The notes beneath the pieces were generated by a model. The model did not search any database, was not told the origin of the DNA, and saw only the letters and a program-made list of their open reading frames with translations. DNA of 64,000 nucleotides from Pontiella desulfatans (GTDB taxonomy: Bacteria; Verrucomicrobiota; Kiritimatiellia; Kiritimatiellales; Pontiellaceae), in the NCBI RefSeq assembly GCF_900890425.1, contig NZ_CAAHFG010000005.1, positions 1 through 64,000 on the forward strand. The letters run 5' to 3'. Positions 1 to 7,102 of the stretch are shown piece by piece; position 1 is the stretch's first letter, and the number at the start of each line of letters is the position of its first letter. A program made the translations under genes and the position numbers.

Positions 1-103
1 GGGTAGGGGGTGTGGGGCCCCAAACGACGTTTCACATCGTTTCATCGCTTCCAGCCATTGGAACATCAAACCAATAACTGTCAACCGGAGCCGAAGGCCC
101 CTC

Positions 104-307
104 GGTTTCCCCCCAGAGGGCCCCCCCTTCCGTCGCGTCGCGTGCGCGCCGCGCCCCTGTTAATCCCTGTTATTAACAATGAAATGTAACGACATGAAAC
201 AACCCTTCTTTGCTCCGTATGTTTCCCTGATTTAGAGATTGCCGGAACGTCGGAGCACAACCGAATGGTTTCCCCCCTGAAAGGAACCCCCCTTCCGTCG
301 CGTCGCG
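104..307. repeat. Pair of imperfect direct repeats in the gene-free left edge
   Basis: Bases 104-142 and 267-307 are related, and their last 21 bases (122-142 and 287-307) are identical; the core is TTCCGTCGCGTCGCG. Both copies begin with GGTTTCCCCCC. No convincing gene is visible in 1-405; this repeat is the only structure I see there. It may belong to the older element whose integrase ends at 406. Confidence 0.5.
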
Positions 308-405
308 CCCTGTACTTCCCTGCACTAAGCAGGGAAAACAGTCTGAAGCAAGTCTCTGCTATCCCTTATGCCTTCCATTTTATGGATCTCTGCATATATT
401 GGATG

Positions 406-1707
406 CTATGCAGCCATTTCGTTGAGGATCTTTTCAATCTTTCTGACCAGTTCTTTCTTTTTCATCGAGTCTGCCTGGTCAATTAGTTCCCTTAATTGTG
501 CTGAGGGGGATTTCCTTTTTGTGTTTCTGCCCGTCAGGGTTTTGGGTAGAGCGGACTCGAGCGCCTCTCGAAAATCTTCCCGTCCCGGCCGGAAATAATG
601 CTTCAGCACAATATTAACTGTTGAATGTCCCGTTACCCGCCGAACCAACTCCATCGGAACTCCTGCCGTCAAGGCCATGGTGATCCACGTTGTGCGCAGA
701 GAATGGAAGCCTTTGATATTGGAGGCCTTTTTATTCGGACCCGCCTTTGTCGCCGCAATACCTGCCGCTTTGATCGCCTGCGACAGCCGCCAACTGATTC
801 CATGATGATTCACCCGATACATTTCGGCCGCCTCTGGGAACACATAAATTCCTTTGCGAGGCTGCTTTTCAATCTCCTCTCTCAAAAGCGGAAAGAGGGG
901 AATCTCAGCTGTTTCTCCCGTTTTCGAGGTGTCCACCGTGATAAATCCATTCTTCAGGTCTACGCTCTCCCATTTCAGCATACAGCAATCGCCTCGGCGC
1001 ATCGCCGTACACATCCCGGTAATGAAGATGGGGCGAAAAAGTTTATCGCAGTGTGAAATAATGGTGTTTAGCTCCTTCTCGGTGAACGGTTCTCTGTGCA
1101 CATTGGTTTTCCGTTTTGGTGGAATGCCATCAAACGGATTCCGGAGCACACCAGTTCCGGCGGAGGGGACGAAGACGCTTCGGAGTAGGATCAGCTTATG
1201 ATTGTAGGTTTCCGCACCAAAACCTTTCTCATCAAGGTTTCGCATCCACTCTAAGGCCATGCTGTGCGTGATTTGCGACATGAAGCCAACATGTGGGTGC
1301 TTATTAACGGTGTAGTCTCGGAAGGCCTTTAAAGAGCCATGTTGCGTCCGCCGCCAATTAGCCGACCGCGGCTTTTTGGATGGGAGATCATCCCAAACTT
1401 CTTCCATCTGGGTAAGCGGCGCGTTCTGAAGCGCATCGCCGGCCTTCAGCTCATAAAGATCCTGCAGATGTTTTTCCGCAGCTTTATGGCTTCGAGCCTC
1501 GAAAATCAAACCGTCCAGTTTTACCTGGGCTTGAGCGCGCGATCGTTCAAACAGCGAATCCCCGACTTCCCGAAGAGTAAGGGGAACCTTCCCCTTTATT
1601 TCAATGCCGAGGTTCGCGCATTTAGACTTCCCATTAATTTCAAAACGGCCATACCACCATTTTGATTTCAGGGATTTGTCCTTTTTCCGAATAATTTCCA
1701 GGGCCAT
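406..1707 (-). CDS. Tyrosine recombinase / integrase (older neighbouring element)
   Basis: Site-specific recombinase of the phage integrase family, 433 residues. The catalytic set is visible: Arg237 in CTAMRRGDCC, His335 and Arg338 in GFHSLRTTW, His361 in TGHST and the nucleophile Tyr371 in KHYFRP. The N-terminus (KWWYGRFEINGK) and overall layout match the integrase at 2,052, so the two are distant paralogues. I start at the ATG at 1,707, which sits 7 bases after GGAG; an ATG two codons upstream is too close to that site. The gene runs away from the tRNA-Asp remnant at 1,865-1,912 and lacks the ~110-residue insertion of its paralogue. It is probably the integrase of an older element that entered the same tRNA before the 13.4-kb element split them. 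Nothing else of that element is in the window. Confidence 0.9.
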   Translation of the reverse strand: MALEIIRKKDKSLKSKWWYGRFEINGKSKCANLGIEIKGKVPLTLREVGDSLFERSRAQAQVKLDGLIFEARSHKAAEKHLQDLYELKAGDALQNAPLTQMEEVWDDLPSKKPRSANWRRTQHGSLKAFRDYTVNKHPHVGFMSQITHSMALEWMRNLDEKGFGAETYNHKLILLRSVFVPSAGTGVLRNPFDGIPPKRKTNVHREPFTEKELNTIISHCDKLFRPIFITGMCTAMRRGDCCMLKWESVDLKNGFITVDTSKTGETAEIPLFPLLREEIEKQPRKGIYVFPEAAEMYRVNHHGISWRLSQAIKAAGIAATKAGPNKKASNIKGFHSLRTTWITMALTAGVPMELVRRVTGHSTVNIVLKHYFRPGREDFREALESALPKTLTGRNTKRKSPSAQLRELIDQADSMKKKELVRKIEKILNEMAA

Positions 1708-1814
1708 TTCCATTCTCCGTCTTGCGTTACAGTTTGAAGCGCTCCTATACATAGAGAACTTTTCAAACGGCCGAACCCGAACTTTCCCCCGAACTCGGCC
1801 GACAAGGCAGAAAA

Positions 1815-1842
1815 TAAAAAAGGCCTGCTTTTCAGCAGACCC
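1815..1842 (-). terminator. Rho-independent terminator, original end of the tRNA-Asp unit
   Basis: On the minus strand GGTCTGC and GCAGGCC pair across a TGAAAA loop and are followed by six T. It lies just past the displaced tRNA 3' half, so it is most simply the original chromosomal terminator of the tRNA-Asp gene, left behind by the insertion. Confidence 0.75.
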
Positions 1843-1864
1843 TTGTAAACATTACCTTAAATAG

Positions 1865-1912
1865 TGGCGAGAGTGACGGGACTCGAACCCGCAACCTCCA
1901 GCGTGACAGGCT
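1865..1912 (-). other. Displaced 3' half of tRNA-Asp (attachment site, left end of element)
   Basis: Read on the minus strand this is the anticodon-to-CCA part of a tRNA-Asp. It matches the complete tRNA at 15,259-15,335 with four mismatches; the last 22 bases (1,891-1,912, core ACCTCCAGCGTGACAGG) are identical. Beyond 1,912 the similarity stops abruptly. This is the standard product of integrase-mediated insertion into a tRNA 3' end: the element supplied a replacement half to the functional gene and left the original half here. Confidence 0.88.
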
Positions 1913-1954
1913 AGTCGCGAATCGGTAAAAACTGGGGAAATAATTGCAAAATAT

Positions 1955-1977
1955 AAAAATGTTCCCGGAATGTTCCC
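1955..1977. repeat. 23-bp repeat, candidate integrase arm site (left)
   Basis: Identical to 15,118-15,140 and in the same orientation. It contains two direct ATGTTCCC units separated by GGA. Location just inside each att core, 42 bases from this one, suits an integrase or excisionase arm-binding site; binding is inferred. Confidence 0.65.
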
Positions 1978-2010
1978 AAAAACAGCTTGTTTTGCCCTGC
2001 CAATTATCCT

Positions 2011-2037
2011 ATTTATTCTGACGTTATCAGAATAAAT
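2011..2037. promoter_or_regulatory. Palindrome upstream of integrase, candidate operator
   Basis: ATTTATTCTGA and its perfect complement TCAGAATAAAT flank the spacer CGTTA. It ends two bases before the AGGAGG ribosome binding site of the integrase at 2,052, so a protein bound here would block the promoter or early elongation. Candidate binders are the HTH proteins of the element, including the HTH inserted in the integrase itself. Confidence 0.6.
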
Positions 2038-2051
2038 CAGGAGGCTGTAAA

Positions 2052-3620
2052 ATGGGCTTGGCGATTAAGAAAAATTCGGCGTGGTGGTATGGCCGCTACA
2101 TGATCGATGGCAAAGAGCATTTCACCAACCTGCAAGTCAGGATCAGGGGAAGTCGTCCGGTCAAATTGAGCGAGACGGGAAGCGTCCAGTTTGAGAATTC
2201 ACGCGGGGAGGCGCAGGGGGCACTTGATAAGCTGCTGGAAAACATTCAGGCGGGGCGTAGTGAGGCGAAGTTGGCGGAAGCGGTCTATGAGGCGCGTTCG
2301 GGCGAAAAGCTCAAGCGGTACACCATCAGCGACCTTCCCCAAATCTGGATCGACAAGCCCCGCCAGCGGAAGCCGTCGGAGCGGCATTCCAAACAGACAG
2401 TGGCCAAGCTGGAACGGTTCGGCTCGTTCCTGGCATCCGCCTATCCGGAACTCTCCCGTATTGACCAGTTGCGCCCGATGCATGTACAGGCCTTTCTTGA
2501 ACAGCTGGGACGGCGGGGCGTCACCTCCGAGACCTGGAATAAATACCTGGTGGCTATCAAGGCGGTATTGAAACGGGCAGGGGTTCCTGCTGCCCGTGAA
2601 ATCCTATCGAAGGAAACCGAGACCGTTTCCCGGCAACCGTTTTCGATTGATGAACTACAGGCCATCTTCGAAGCGGCAAGGGAATCCGATCCGCTAATCT
2701 ATTCGCTGGCCGTAACTGCCGCCTGTACCGCCATGCGGCAAAAGGACTGCTGTTATCTCCGGTGGGATGATGTTGACCTAGGCGCGGGGTTCATCAGCGT
2801 TAAAACCAGCAAGACGGGGCAGGAAGTGGATATTCCGCTTGCTGATGTGCTGAGGGATGAAATCAAGGGGCAGGTGGGCAACGGGGCGGAATACGTCTTT
2901 CCGGATGCGGCCAAGCTGTATACGGCGAACCGTAGCGGGATTTCCTCCCGGTTCAAGCGGGTGCTGAAGGTTGCCGGATTCGATACGGGAAGCCCTCGGC
3001 CTCCCGTTGAATGCAAATCCGATCCGTGTAAGCCTGGGGAACTGCACCGGGCGGCAAGCAAACTGTTCAAAGGCGATAAGCTGGAACGCGCCAAAGCGGT
3101 GGTTGATGTTTATATGGCAGGGAACGGGGTAAGGCCGACCGCCAAGGAAACCGGCTTGAGCGTTAGCACGGTCTCGCTTTATCTCAACGAACTGGAGGCC
3201 GCAACCGGAAAGGCGATCATCCGGGGCAAGCGCCGCCCTGTCGATCCCGCCAAGCTTCCGACGCGGGGAGCCATGGCCAAGGAGCGGGAACGCGGATTGC
3301 TCAAAGCCTCGCTAAGGGATTTCCATTCCTTCCGCACCACCTTCGTAACCCTCGCTCTGATGCGTGGCATGCCGCTGGACATTGTTCGGAAGATCACCGG
3401 CCACAAAACTGCCGACGTGGTTATGAAGCACTATTTCCGCCCGCAACGCGAACAGCTCCGCGCCGCCATGCAAAGCACCATGCCCGGCCTGTTGACCAGC
3501 GGGGCGAAGCCCACCGATCCGGCGGCCCGCGCCGCCGATCTACTACGCACGGCCAAGGCCGACAACTGGCAAGCGGTCATTGATGAAGCCCTTGGGGTTC
3601 TGGAGTCTAGTGATCATTGA
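2052..3620 (+). CDS. int: Tyrosine integrase with an internal helix-turn-helix insertion
   Basis: Phage-family integrase of 522 residues that should carry out tRNA-Asp integration. Catalytic residues seen are Arg229 (CTAMRQKDCC), His425 and Arg428 (DFHSFRTT), His451 (TGHKT) and Tyr461 (KHYFRP). Between residues about 312 and 421, where the paralogue at 406-1,707 has about 20 residues, it has a ~110-residue insertion. The insertion contains a plausible helix-turn-helix (about 361-382, TAKETGLSVSTVSLYLNELE). The start is firm: AGGAGG lies 7 bases upstream. The gene sits next to the left att site and points into the element. The inserted HTH may add regulatory or accessory DNA binding; that is inference. 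Confidence 0.93.
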   Translation: MGLAIKKNSAWWYGRYMIDGKEHFTNLQVRIRGSRPVKLSETGSVQFENSRGEAQGALDKLLENIQAGRSEAKLAEAVYEARSGEKLKRYTISDLPQIWIDKPRQRKPSERHSKQTVAKLERFGSFLASAYPELSRIDQLRPMHVQAFLEQLGRRGVTSETWNKYLVAIKAVLKRAGVPAAREILSKETETVSRQPFSIDELQAIFEAARESDPLIYSLAVTAACTAMRQKDCCYLRWDDVDLGAGFISVKTSKTGQEVDIPLADVLRDEIKGQVGNGAEYVFPDAAKLYTANRSGISSRFKRVLKVAGFDTGSPRPPVECKSDPCKPGELHRAASKLFKGDKLERAKAVVDVYMAGNGVRPTAKETGLSVSTVSLYLNELEAATGKAIIRGKRRPVDPAKLPTRGAMAKERERGLLKASLRDFHSFRTTFVTLALMRGMPLDIVRKITGHKTADVVMKHYFRPQREQLRAAMQSTMPGLLTSGAKPTDPAARAADLLRTAKADNWQAVIDEALGVLESSDH

Positions 3621-3735
3621 ACAAATAGATTCTTTTGTTTGGGTATTTTTTAGGCCTCAGTGCAGTAAAATAAACCCGTACAAATTGAACGTTTATTCTT
3701 GGCAGGATTCTAAAAGATCAAATATAAACAAACGC

Positions 3736-4104
3736 ATGAGTGGAAAGAAATCGGGGAAAAGTCAAGGAAAGGTTACATGGGCACAGGCGTTCAGAGATAT
3801 AGTAATTGCCTCAATGAACAAGGGTCAGCTCCCGGTGTTGGCCGTCTTTATGCTTATTGGATTGCTTATATGGAAGCTTCCGGAAACTGAGGTTCTAAAG
3901 CTGTGGGGGGTTCTTATTGACAAGTTGTCGAACGGAGAGCTACTTTCATACCCCCTTTTAGGTTTTGTAACATTAGGGTGGTTCTACCACTCCAGACGGC
4001 AACGGCGGCACTTTCTTGCGGAATATGAAAGGATCGCTACCGAGAAGTCTGAGTTGCAAGAAAAACTGACTGGAACTAAATTGAAATCGAGCAGTAACTC
4101 ATGA
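3736..4104 (+). CDS. Small two-helix membrane protein, unknown function
   Basis: I do not recognise this 122-residue protein. After a basic N-terminus (MSGKKSGKSQGK) there are two hydrophobic segments, about residues 33-48 and 70-86, then a basic, probably cytoplasmic, Lys/Glu-rich tail that could form a short coiled coil. I start at ATG 3,736; an in-frame upstream ATG overlaps the integrase and would add a non-conserved-looking stretch. The stop overlaps the next gene by ATGA, so the two are probably translated together. The pair is visibly AT-richer than its neighbours, which suggests separate acquisition. Position beside the integrase is where satellites often carry defence or exclusion cargo. 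Confidence 0.65.
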   Translation: MSGKKSGKSQGKVTWAQAFRDIVIASMNKGQLPVLAVFMLIGLLIWKLPETEVLKLWGVLIDKLSNGELLSYPLLGFVTLGWFYHSRRQRRHFLAEYERIATEKSELQEKLTGTKLKSSSNS

Positions 4105-4625
4105 TGGCAAATTTCATTATATTTTTCTCATTCATTGCGCTCTTGCATTTTTTATACGAAGGAATTCTTCTTCCTTTGGTTCATATGCGTTTAAGAAATA
4201 AGTTCTTTAAGCTGCGTGATGAATTGCGTCGGGAGCGGATTGATAATCCAAAGGAATGCAAACTTGAAGTATTCTCATATCTGGATGATGGCATTGGAAG
4301 GTTTATAAATAATCTACCTCATTTGACGCCATCGGCACAGGCTCGCGCCTACAGCGAACTTGGCTCAAATAAAGAACTCAGGAAGGCCACCGAAAAGCGG
4401 CTAGATATGATTCAGAGTTCAGAGTCTGAGCAGGCAAAAAAAATCTTCCGAGAAGTTAACTCGGCTGTAGAAATGGCACTTATTGCAAATGTAGGTATCT
4501 GGTTTATATACTTGGTTCCTATTGCGTTGCTATGTCTGTGCTTCTCGAGGTTGGCTCAATTGGCTAAGGATCTGGTCGCTATGCCACCTAAAAGCGCTGA
4601 TCAGGTTTTGCAACACGCATATTAA
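4101..4625 (+). CDS. Membrane protein with N- and C-terminal helices, unknown function
   Basis: Unrecognised 174-residue protein. A hydrophobic segment spans about residues 4-26. A long polar middle (about 30-125) is rich in Arg, Lys and Glu and probably helical. A second hydrophobic segment lies near residues 128-152 (LIANVGIWFIYLVPIALLC). It starts within the stop of the preceding membrane protein (ATGA at 4,101-4,104), which indicates a translationally coupled two-component membrane module. AT-rich like its partner. Function could be superinfection exclusion, a pore or effector pair, or something unrelated; nothing in the sequence decides. Confidence 0.68.
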   Translation: MMANFIIFFSFIALLHFLYEGILLPLVHMRLRNKFFKLRDELRRERIDNPKECKLEVFSYLDDGIGRFINNLPHLTPSAQARAYSELGSNKELRKATEKRLDMIQSSESEQAKKIFREVNSAVEMALIANVGIWFIYLVPIALLCLCFSRLAQLAKDLVAMPPKSADQVLQHAY

Positions 4626-4838
4626 CCTTCCGCCGCTTTGGGCTTGGATTGGGGTAGCTGGCGGGTTACACCTTTTTTGAATTAGCTGGCCGGGTGGTTG
4701 GCGCGGGATTAGAGCCCCGTTTAAAACAATAAACAGAAATCCAATGAACTTTTGCCGTCCAACTTTGTGTGGAGCCCTCTTCTGTTGGGCTCGCTCTAAC
4801 GCATGAGGTTGGGCGGCTCTTTTGTTGGGAAATAGACA

Positions 4839-5009
4839 ATGGAAACAATAGTATCGGCAAAGAAAAACGAAATCGTTATCCGGGGTAAACTGGCAAAGCA
4901 ACTTGAGGAAATATGCCCGGAAGGAATGGGCGTAGAGGCATTCACAGAACAATTTATTAAGAATGCAATCGAGCACCGCAACCTTGTCGTAGAGATATTG
5001 GCCGCTTGA
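4839..5009 (+). CDS. 56-residue ribbon-helix-helix-like protein
   Basis: Short gene. The segment LEEICPEGMGVEAFTEQFIKNAIEHRN resembles residues of the next gene (LCPDGMDADEFLSMFAEKAIAH) so the two are paralogous in this part. The pattern, a short strand followed by two helices, looks like a ribbon-helix-helix DNA-binding or dimerisation unit; that is a structural guess. The ribosome binding site is weak (GGGAAA). A hairpin at 4,772-4,792 (GAGCCC and GGGCTC) lies upstream in the otherwise empty 4,626-4,838 gap. A terminator follows at 5,019. The gene is probably a stand-alone regulator of the element. Confidence 0.6.
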   Translation: METIVSAKKNEIVIRGKLAKQLEEICPEGMGVEAFTEQFIKNAIEHRNLVVEILAA

Positions 5010-5018
5010 TGAAACAAT

Positions 5019-5060
5019 ACGGGCAGCCTGTCTTCTCAGGGAGGGTGCGGCCCGTTTTGT
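5019..5060 (+). terminator. Rho-independent terminator
   Basis: ACGGGC (5,019-5,024) pairs with GCCCGT (5,050-5,055) around a 25-base loop that itself contains a small hairpin, followed by TTTTGTCTTT. It ends the transcription unit of the 56-residue gene. Confidence 0.6.
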
Positions 5061-5162
5061 CTTTACCGGCATTGCTCCTGACTCAACCTTGGTAGGCGTT
5101 CATGATTCATTAAGCTCAGCGAGAGCTGGCATAATCCGCCAACGTGAACAGGAGAAAATGCA

Positions 5163-5567
5163 ATGAAACCGGAAGCACGTTCAGCGGTTCAGGTAGATAG
5201 CGATTTGGTCACACGGATTCGGGCGTTATGCCCAGATGGGATGGACGCGGATGAATTTCTTTCCATGTTCGCGGAAAAGGCCATTGCGCATAATCTGGAT
5301 ACGCTGGGCATGCTTCCGCCGGATGCGGTTGCCCGGCATCTTTCCGGCAACCGCATCCAGCCACCACACTTGATGGAACGCGATGAAGTTGCCGATTGGT
5401 GCAACGTAAACTGGCCAGACCGAAAGAAGCCAATTACCGCTGAGTCGGTGAGAACATGGGAGCGTAAGGGATGGATTAAGCCGCATCCGTATTACACCCG
5501 TCCTGCCCGATATCCGGTCGAAGAAATTCTTGCCTTCGTAAATGCAAAATTCAAATCTCCTTTCTAA
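5163..5567 (+). CDS. Small DNA-binding protein, RHH-like N-terminus and HTH C-terminus
   Basis: 134 residues. The first ~45 residues resemble the 56-residue protein encoded at 4,839-5,009. The C-terminal half (about 68-134; ERDEVADWCNVNWPDRKKPI followed by SVRTWERKGWIKP) has the layout of a MerR/excisionase-type winged helix-turn-helix: a recognition helix then a turn ending in basic and aromatic residues. It starts with AGGAGAAAATGCA just upstream. The next gene begins 12 bases after its stop. It is likely an excisionase or regulator of the element; specific targets are unknown. Confidence 0.7.
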   Translation: MKPEARSAVQVDSDLVTRIRALCPDGMDADEFLSMFAEKAIAHNLDTLGMLPPDAVARHLSGNRIQPPHLMERDEVADWCNVNWPDRKKPITAESVRTWERKGWIKPHPYYTRPARYPVEEILAFVNAKFKSPF

Positions 5568-5579
5568 CCGGATTGCACA

Positions 5580-6104
5580 ATGCGAATTGATAAAGTCCAG
5601 ATGATGTTGCCCGATGGGGATGAGCTTTTGCCGCCGAAAGAATTGGCGGATAAAATACACTGCACTCCCCGTTTGATATCGGCTATGCGCCGGGACGGGT
5701 TTCTTATGCCTGCTGGTCTGGCAACTGCCAACTGGGCGCTTGAATGGCTTTCGATAAACCCCGAATTTCGACAAAATAAACCTATGGATGGAGTTGCTAA
5801 TTCAATAGCAGACTATCGGATCACTGACGGGGATGAACTTCTTGACTCTAAAGGTATTGCCGCAAGGTTTGGGCGGAATACGGGCTATGTCTATGCAATG
5901 AAGCGCGATGGCTTCCTGATGCCTGGTAGGCGTGCCACCCTCAATCATGCACTGGCCTGGCTGGCAGCCAATCCGGACTTTCGCGTAAACCGTGCAGAAT
6001 CGACTAATCCTGATCCATCGATTAAGCGGAACCATAACCAAACCGACATTACCGAATTCTATACCGATGGAATCCCTGTCCGGGGTGAAATAAAATCGGA
6101 TTAG
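5580..6104 (+). CDS. Tandem-duplicated helix-turn-helix protein
   Basis: 174 residues made of two copies of one ~52-residue module. The first begins GDELLPPKELADKIHCTPRL and the second GDELLDSKGIAARFGRN. Both continue with the landmark (A)MxRDGFLMP, then LEWLSINPEFR or LAWLAANPDFR. Each copy has the look of an HTH with a trailing helix, so one chain could bind two half-sites without dimerising. A polar tail of ~35 residues follows. The start codon lacks a strong ribosome binding site, but the gene follows its neighbour by 12 bases. I do not recognise a named family. It is probably a DNA-binding regulator of the element. Confidence 0.68.
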   Translation: MRIDKVQMMLPDGDELLPPKELADKIHCTPRLISAMRRDGFLMPAGLATANWALEWLSINPEFRQNKPMDGVANSIADYRITDGDELLDSKGIAARFGRNTGYVYAMKRDGFLMPGRRATLNHALAWLAANPDFRVNRAESTNPDPSIKRNHNQTDITEFYTDGIPVRGEIKSD

Positions 6105-6220
6105 TTCGATAGCACCAGCATAGACCCGTATGGTCATATTTGGGGTGTTTTGTGCCCTACCCCTTCTGGCGTATTTTGTCGCTTAATGAGTCCTGTTGAA
6201 ACTAACAGGGAGCATAAGCG

Positions 6221-6454
6221 ATGAAAACAACCTCCATGGAACATGTAGCCGCAAACGCCAGTAGCGGTGATTCCAATTCTACAACGGAAAATCTTCTTAC
6301 TGCCGATGAATTTGCAGCGCGTTACGGATGCAGCGCTCGCACCGTTCAGCGTTGGTGTCGCGAGGGAATCCTTCAACCCGTTCGGATTGGACGCCTTGTC
6401 CGCATTCCATCCAGCCAACTTTTTTCCGGCGGAATAACTGGGGGTGGGAAATGA
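6221..6454 (+). CDS. Excisionase-family HTH protein
   Basis: 77 residues. The region LLTADEFAARYGCSARTVQR then WCREGILQPVRIGRLVRIP is a clear HTH_17/MerR-like excisionase domain: helix-turn-helix followed by the basic wing that reads 'R-IGR-VRIP'. The ~25 residues before it are polar and low in complexity. The start is supported by GGGAG 8 bases upstream. It is the first gene of a run in which every junction to 14,356 is overlapping or closely spaced, and it overlaps the next gene by ATGA. Roles could be directional control of the integrase or activation of the replication and tail-tip genes. Confidence 0.8.
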   Translation: MKTTSMEHVAANASSGDSNSTTENLLTADEFAARYGCSARTVQRWCREGILQPVRIGRLVRIPSSQLFSGGITGGGK

Positions 6455-6696
6455 GAACGCCTTTAAACCAACTGGTTATCATCAAGGGCAATCTCCAGCT
6501 TATTACTCGTTTGGATGGAGTCCGCGCCGCTTTCAAATTATTAGGAAAAATGAGGCTCCCATTTGCCCGGCGGCAAAACAGTATTTTCCATCAAATCACA
6601 ACAGCCCCTGGAGATAAGTTTTTCAGCAAATTCGGGAAAGGTGGGAGCGCCGAGAAATGGGGTAAGCCCAACAACGAAAAACGGAGGACGGATTAA
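6451..6696 (+). CDS. Small basic protein translationally coupled to the tail-tip gene
   Basis: Unrecognised 81-residue protein, strongly basic (many Lys and Arg, little acid), no membrane segment. It begins in the stop of the excisionase-like gene (ATGA) behind GGGTGGGAA, and its stop overlaps the start of the tail-tip gene as TAATG at 6,694-6,698. The double coupling argues that it is real and expressed together with the tail-tip gene. It might be a tail-assembly partner or a nucleic-acid binder; no motif decides between them. Confidence 0.62.
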   Translation: MRTPLNQLVIIKGNLQLITRLDGVRAAFKLLGKMRLPFARRQNSIFHQITTAPGDKFFSKFGKGGSAEKWGKPNNEKRRTD

Positions 6697-7102
6697 TGCC
6701 CGCAATAGCCGCCGTCGCCGCCGTCTGGGGAGCCATTGGAACCGGCTTTGGTGTTAGTGTCACCGTTGGTGTTATGCTTCAGCAAGCCATCATTGCCGTT
6801 GGTATCGCCGCGATCACCCGCGCCCTGGGTGACCACTTTGCCGATGACCAGGCGCAGGATTACGGCGCAAAGGTCAACACCACCTCGAATACTGCCCCGG
6901 TCGTTGTTTTCTATGGTGAGCGCGTCGTGGGCGGTTGTGAGTACCGCGCCGCCTCCGGCCTTGAAAACGAATACCTCCACCGCGTGCTTGTGCTGGGCGA
7001 GGGCGAAATGGAAAGCGTTGAAAACATCTATTTCAACGACAAGGATATTGCCACCTACAAGGATTCCGACGGCAACCTGGTCTATGATGGCCTTGTTCGT
7101 TC

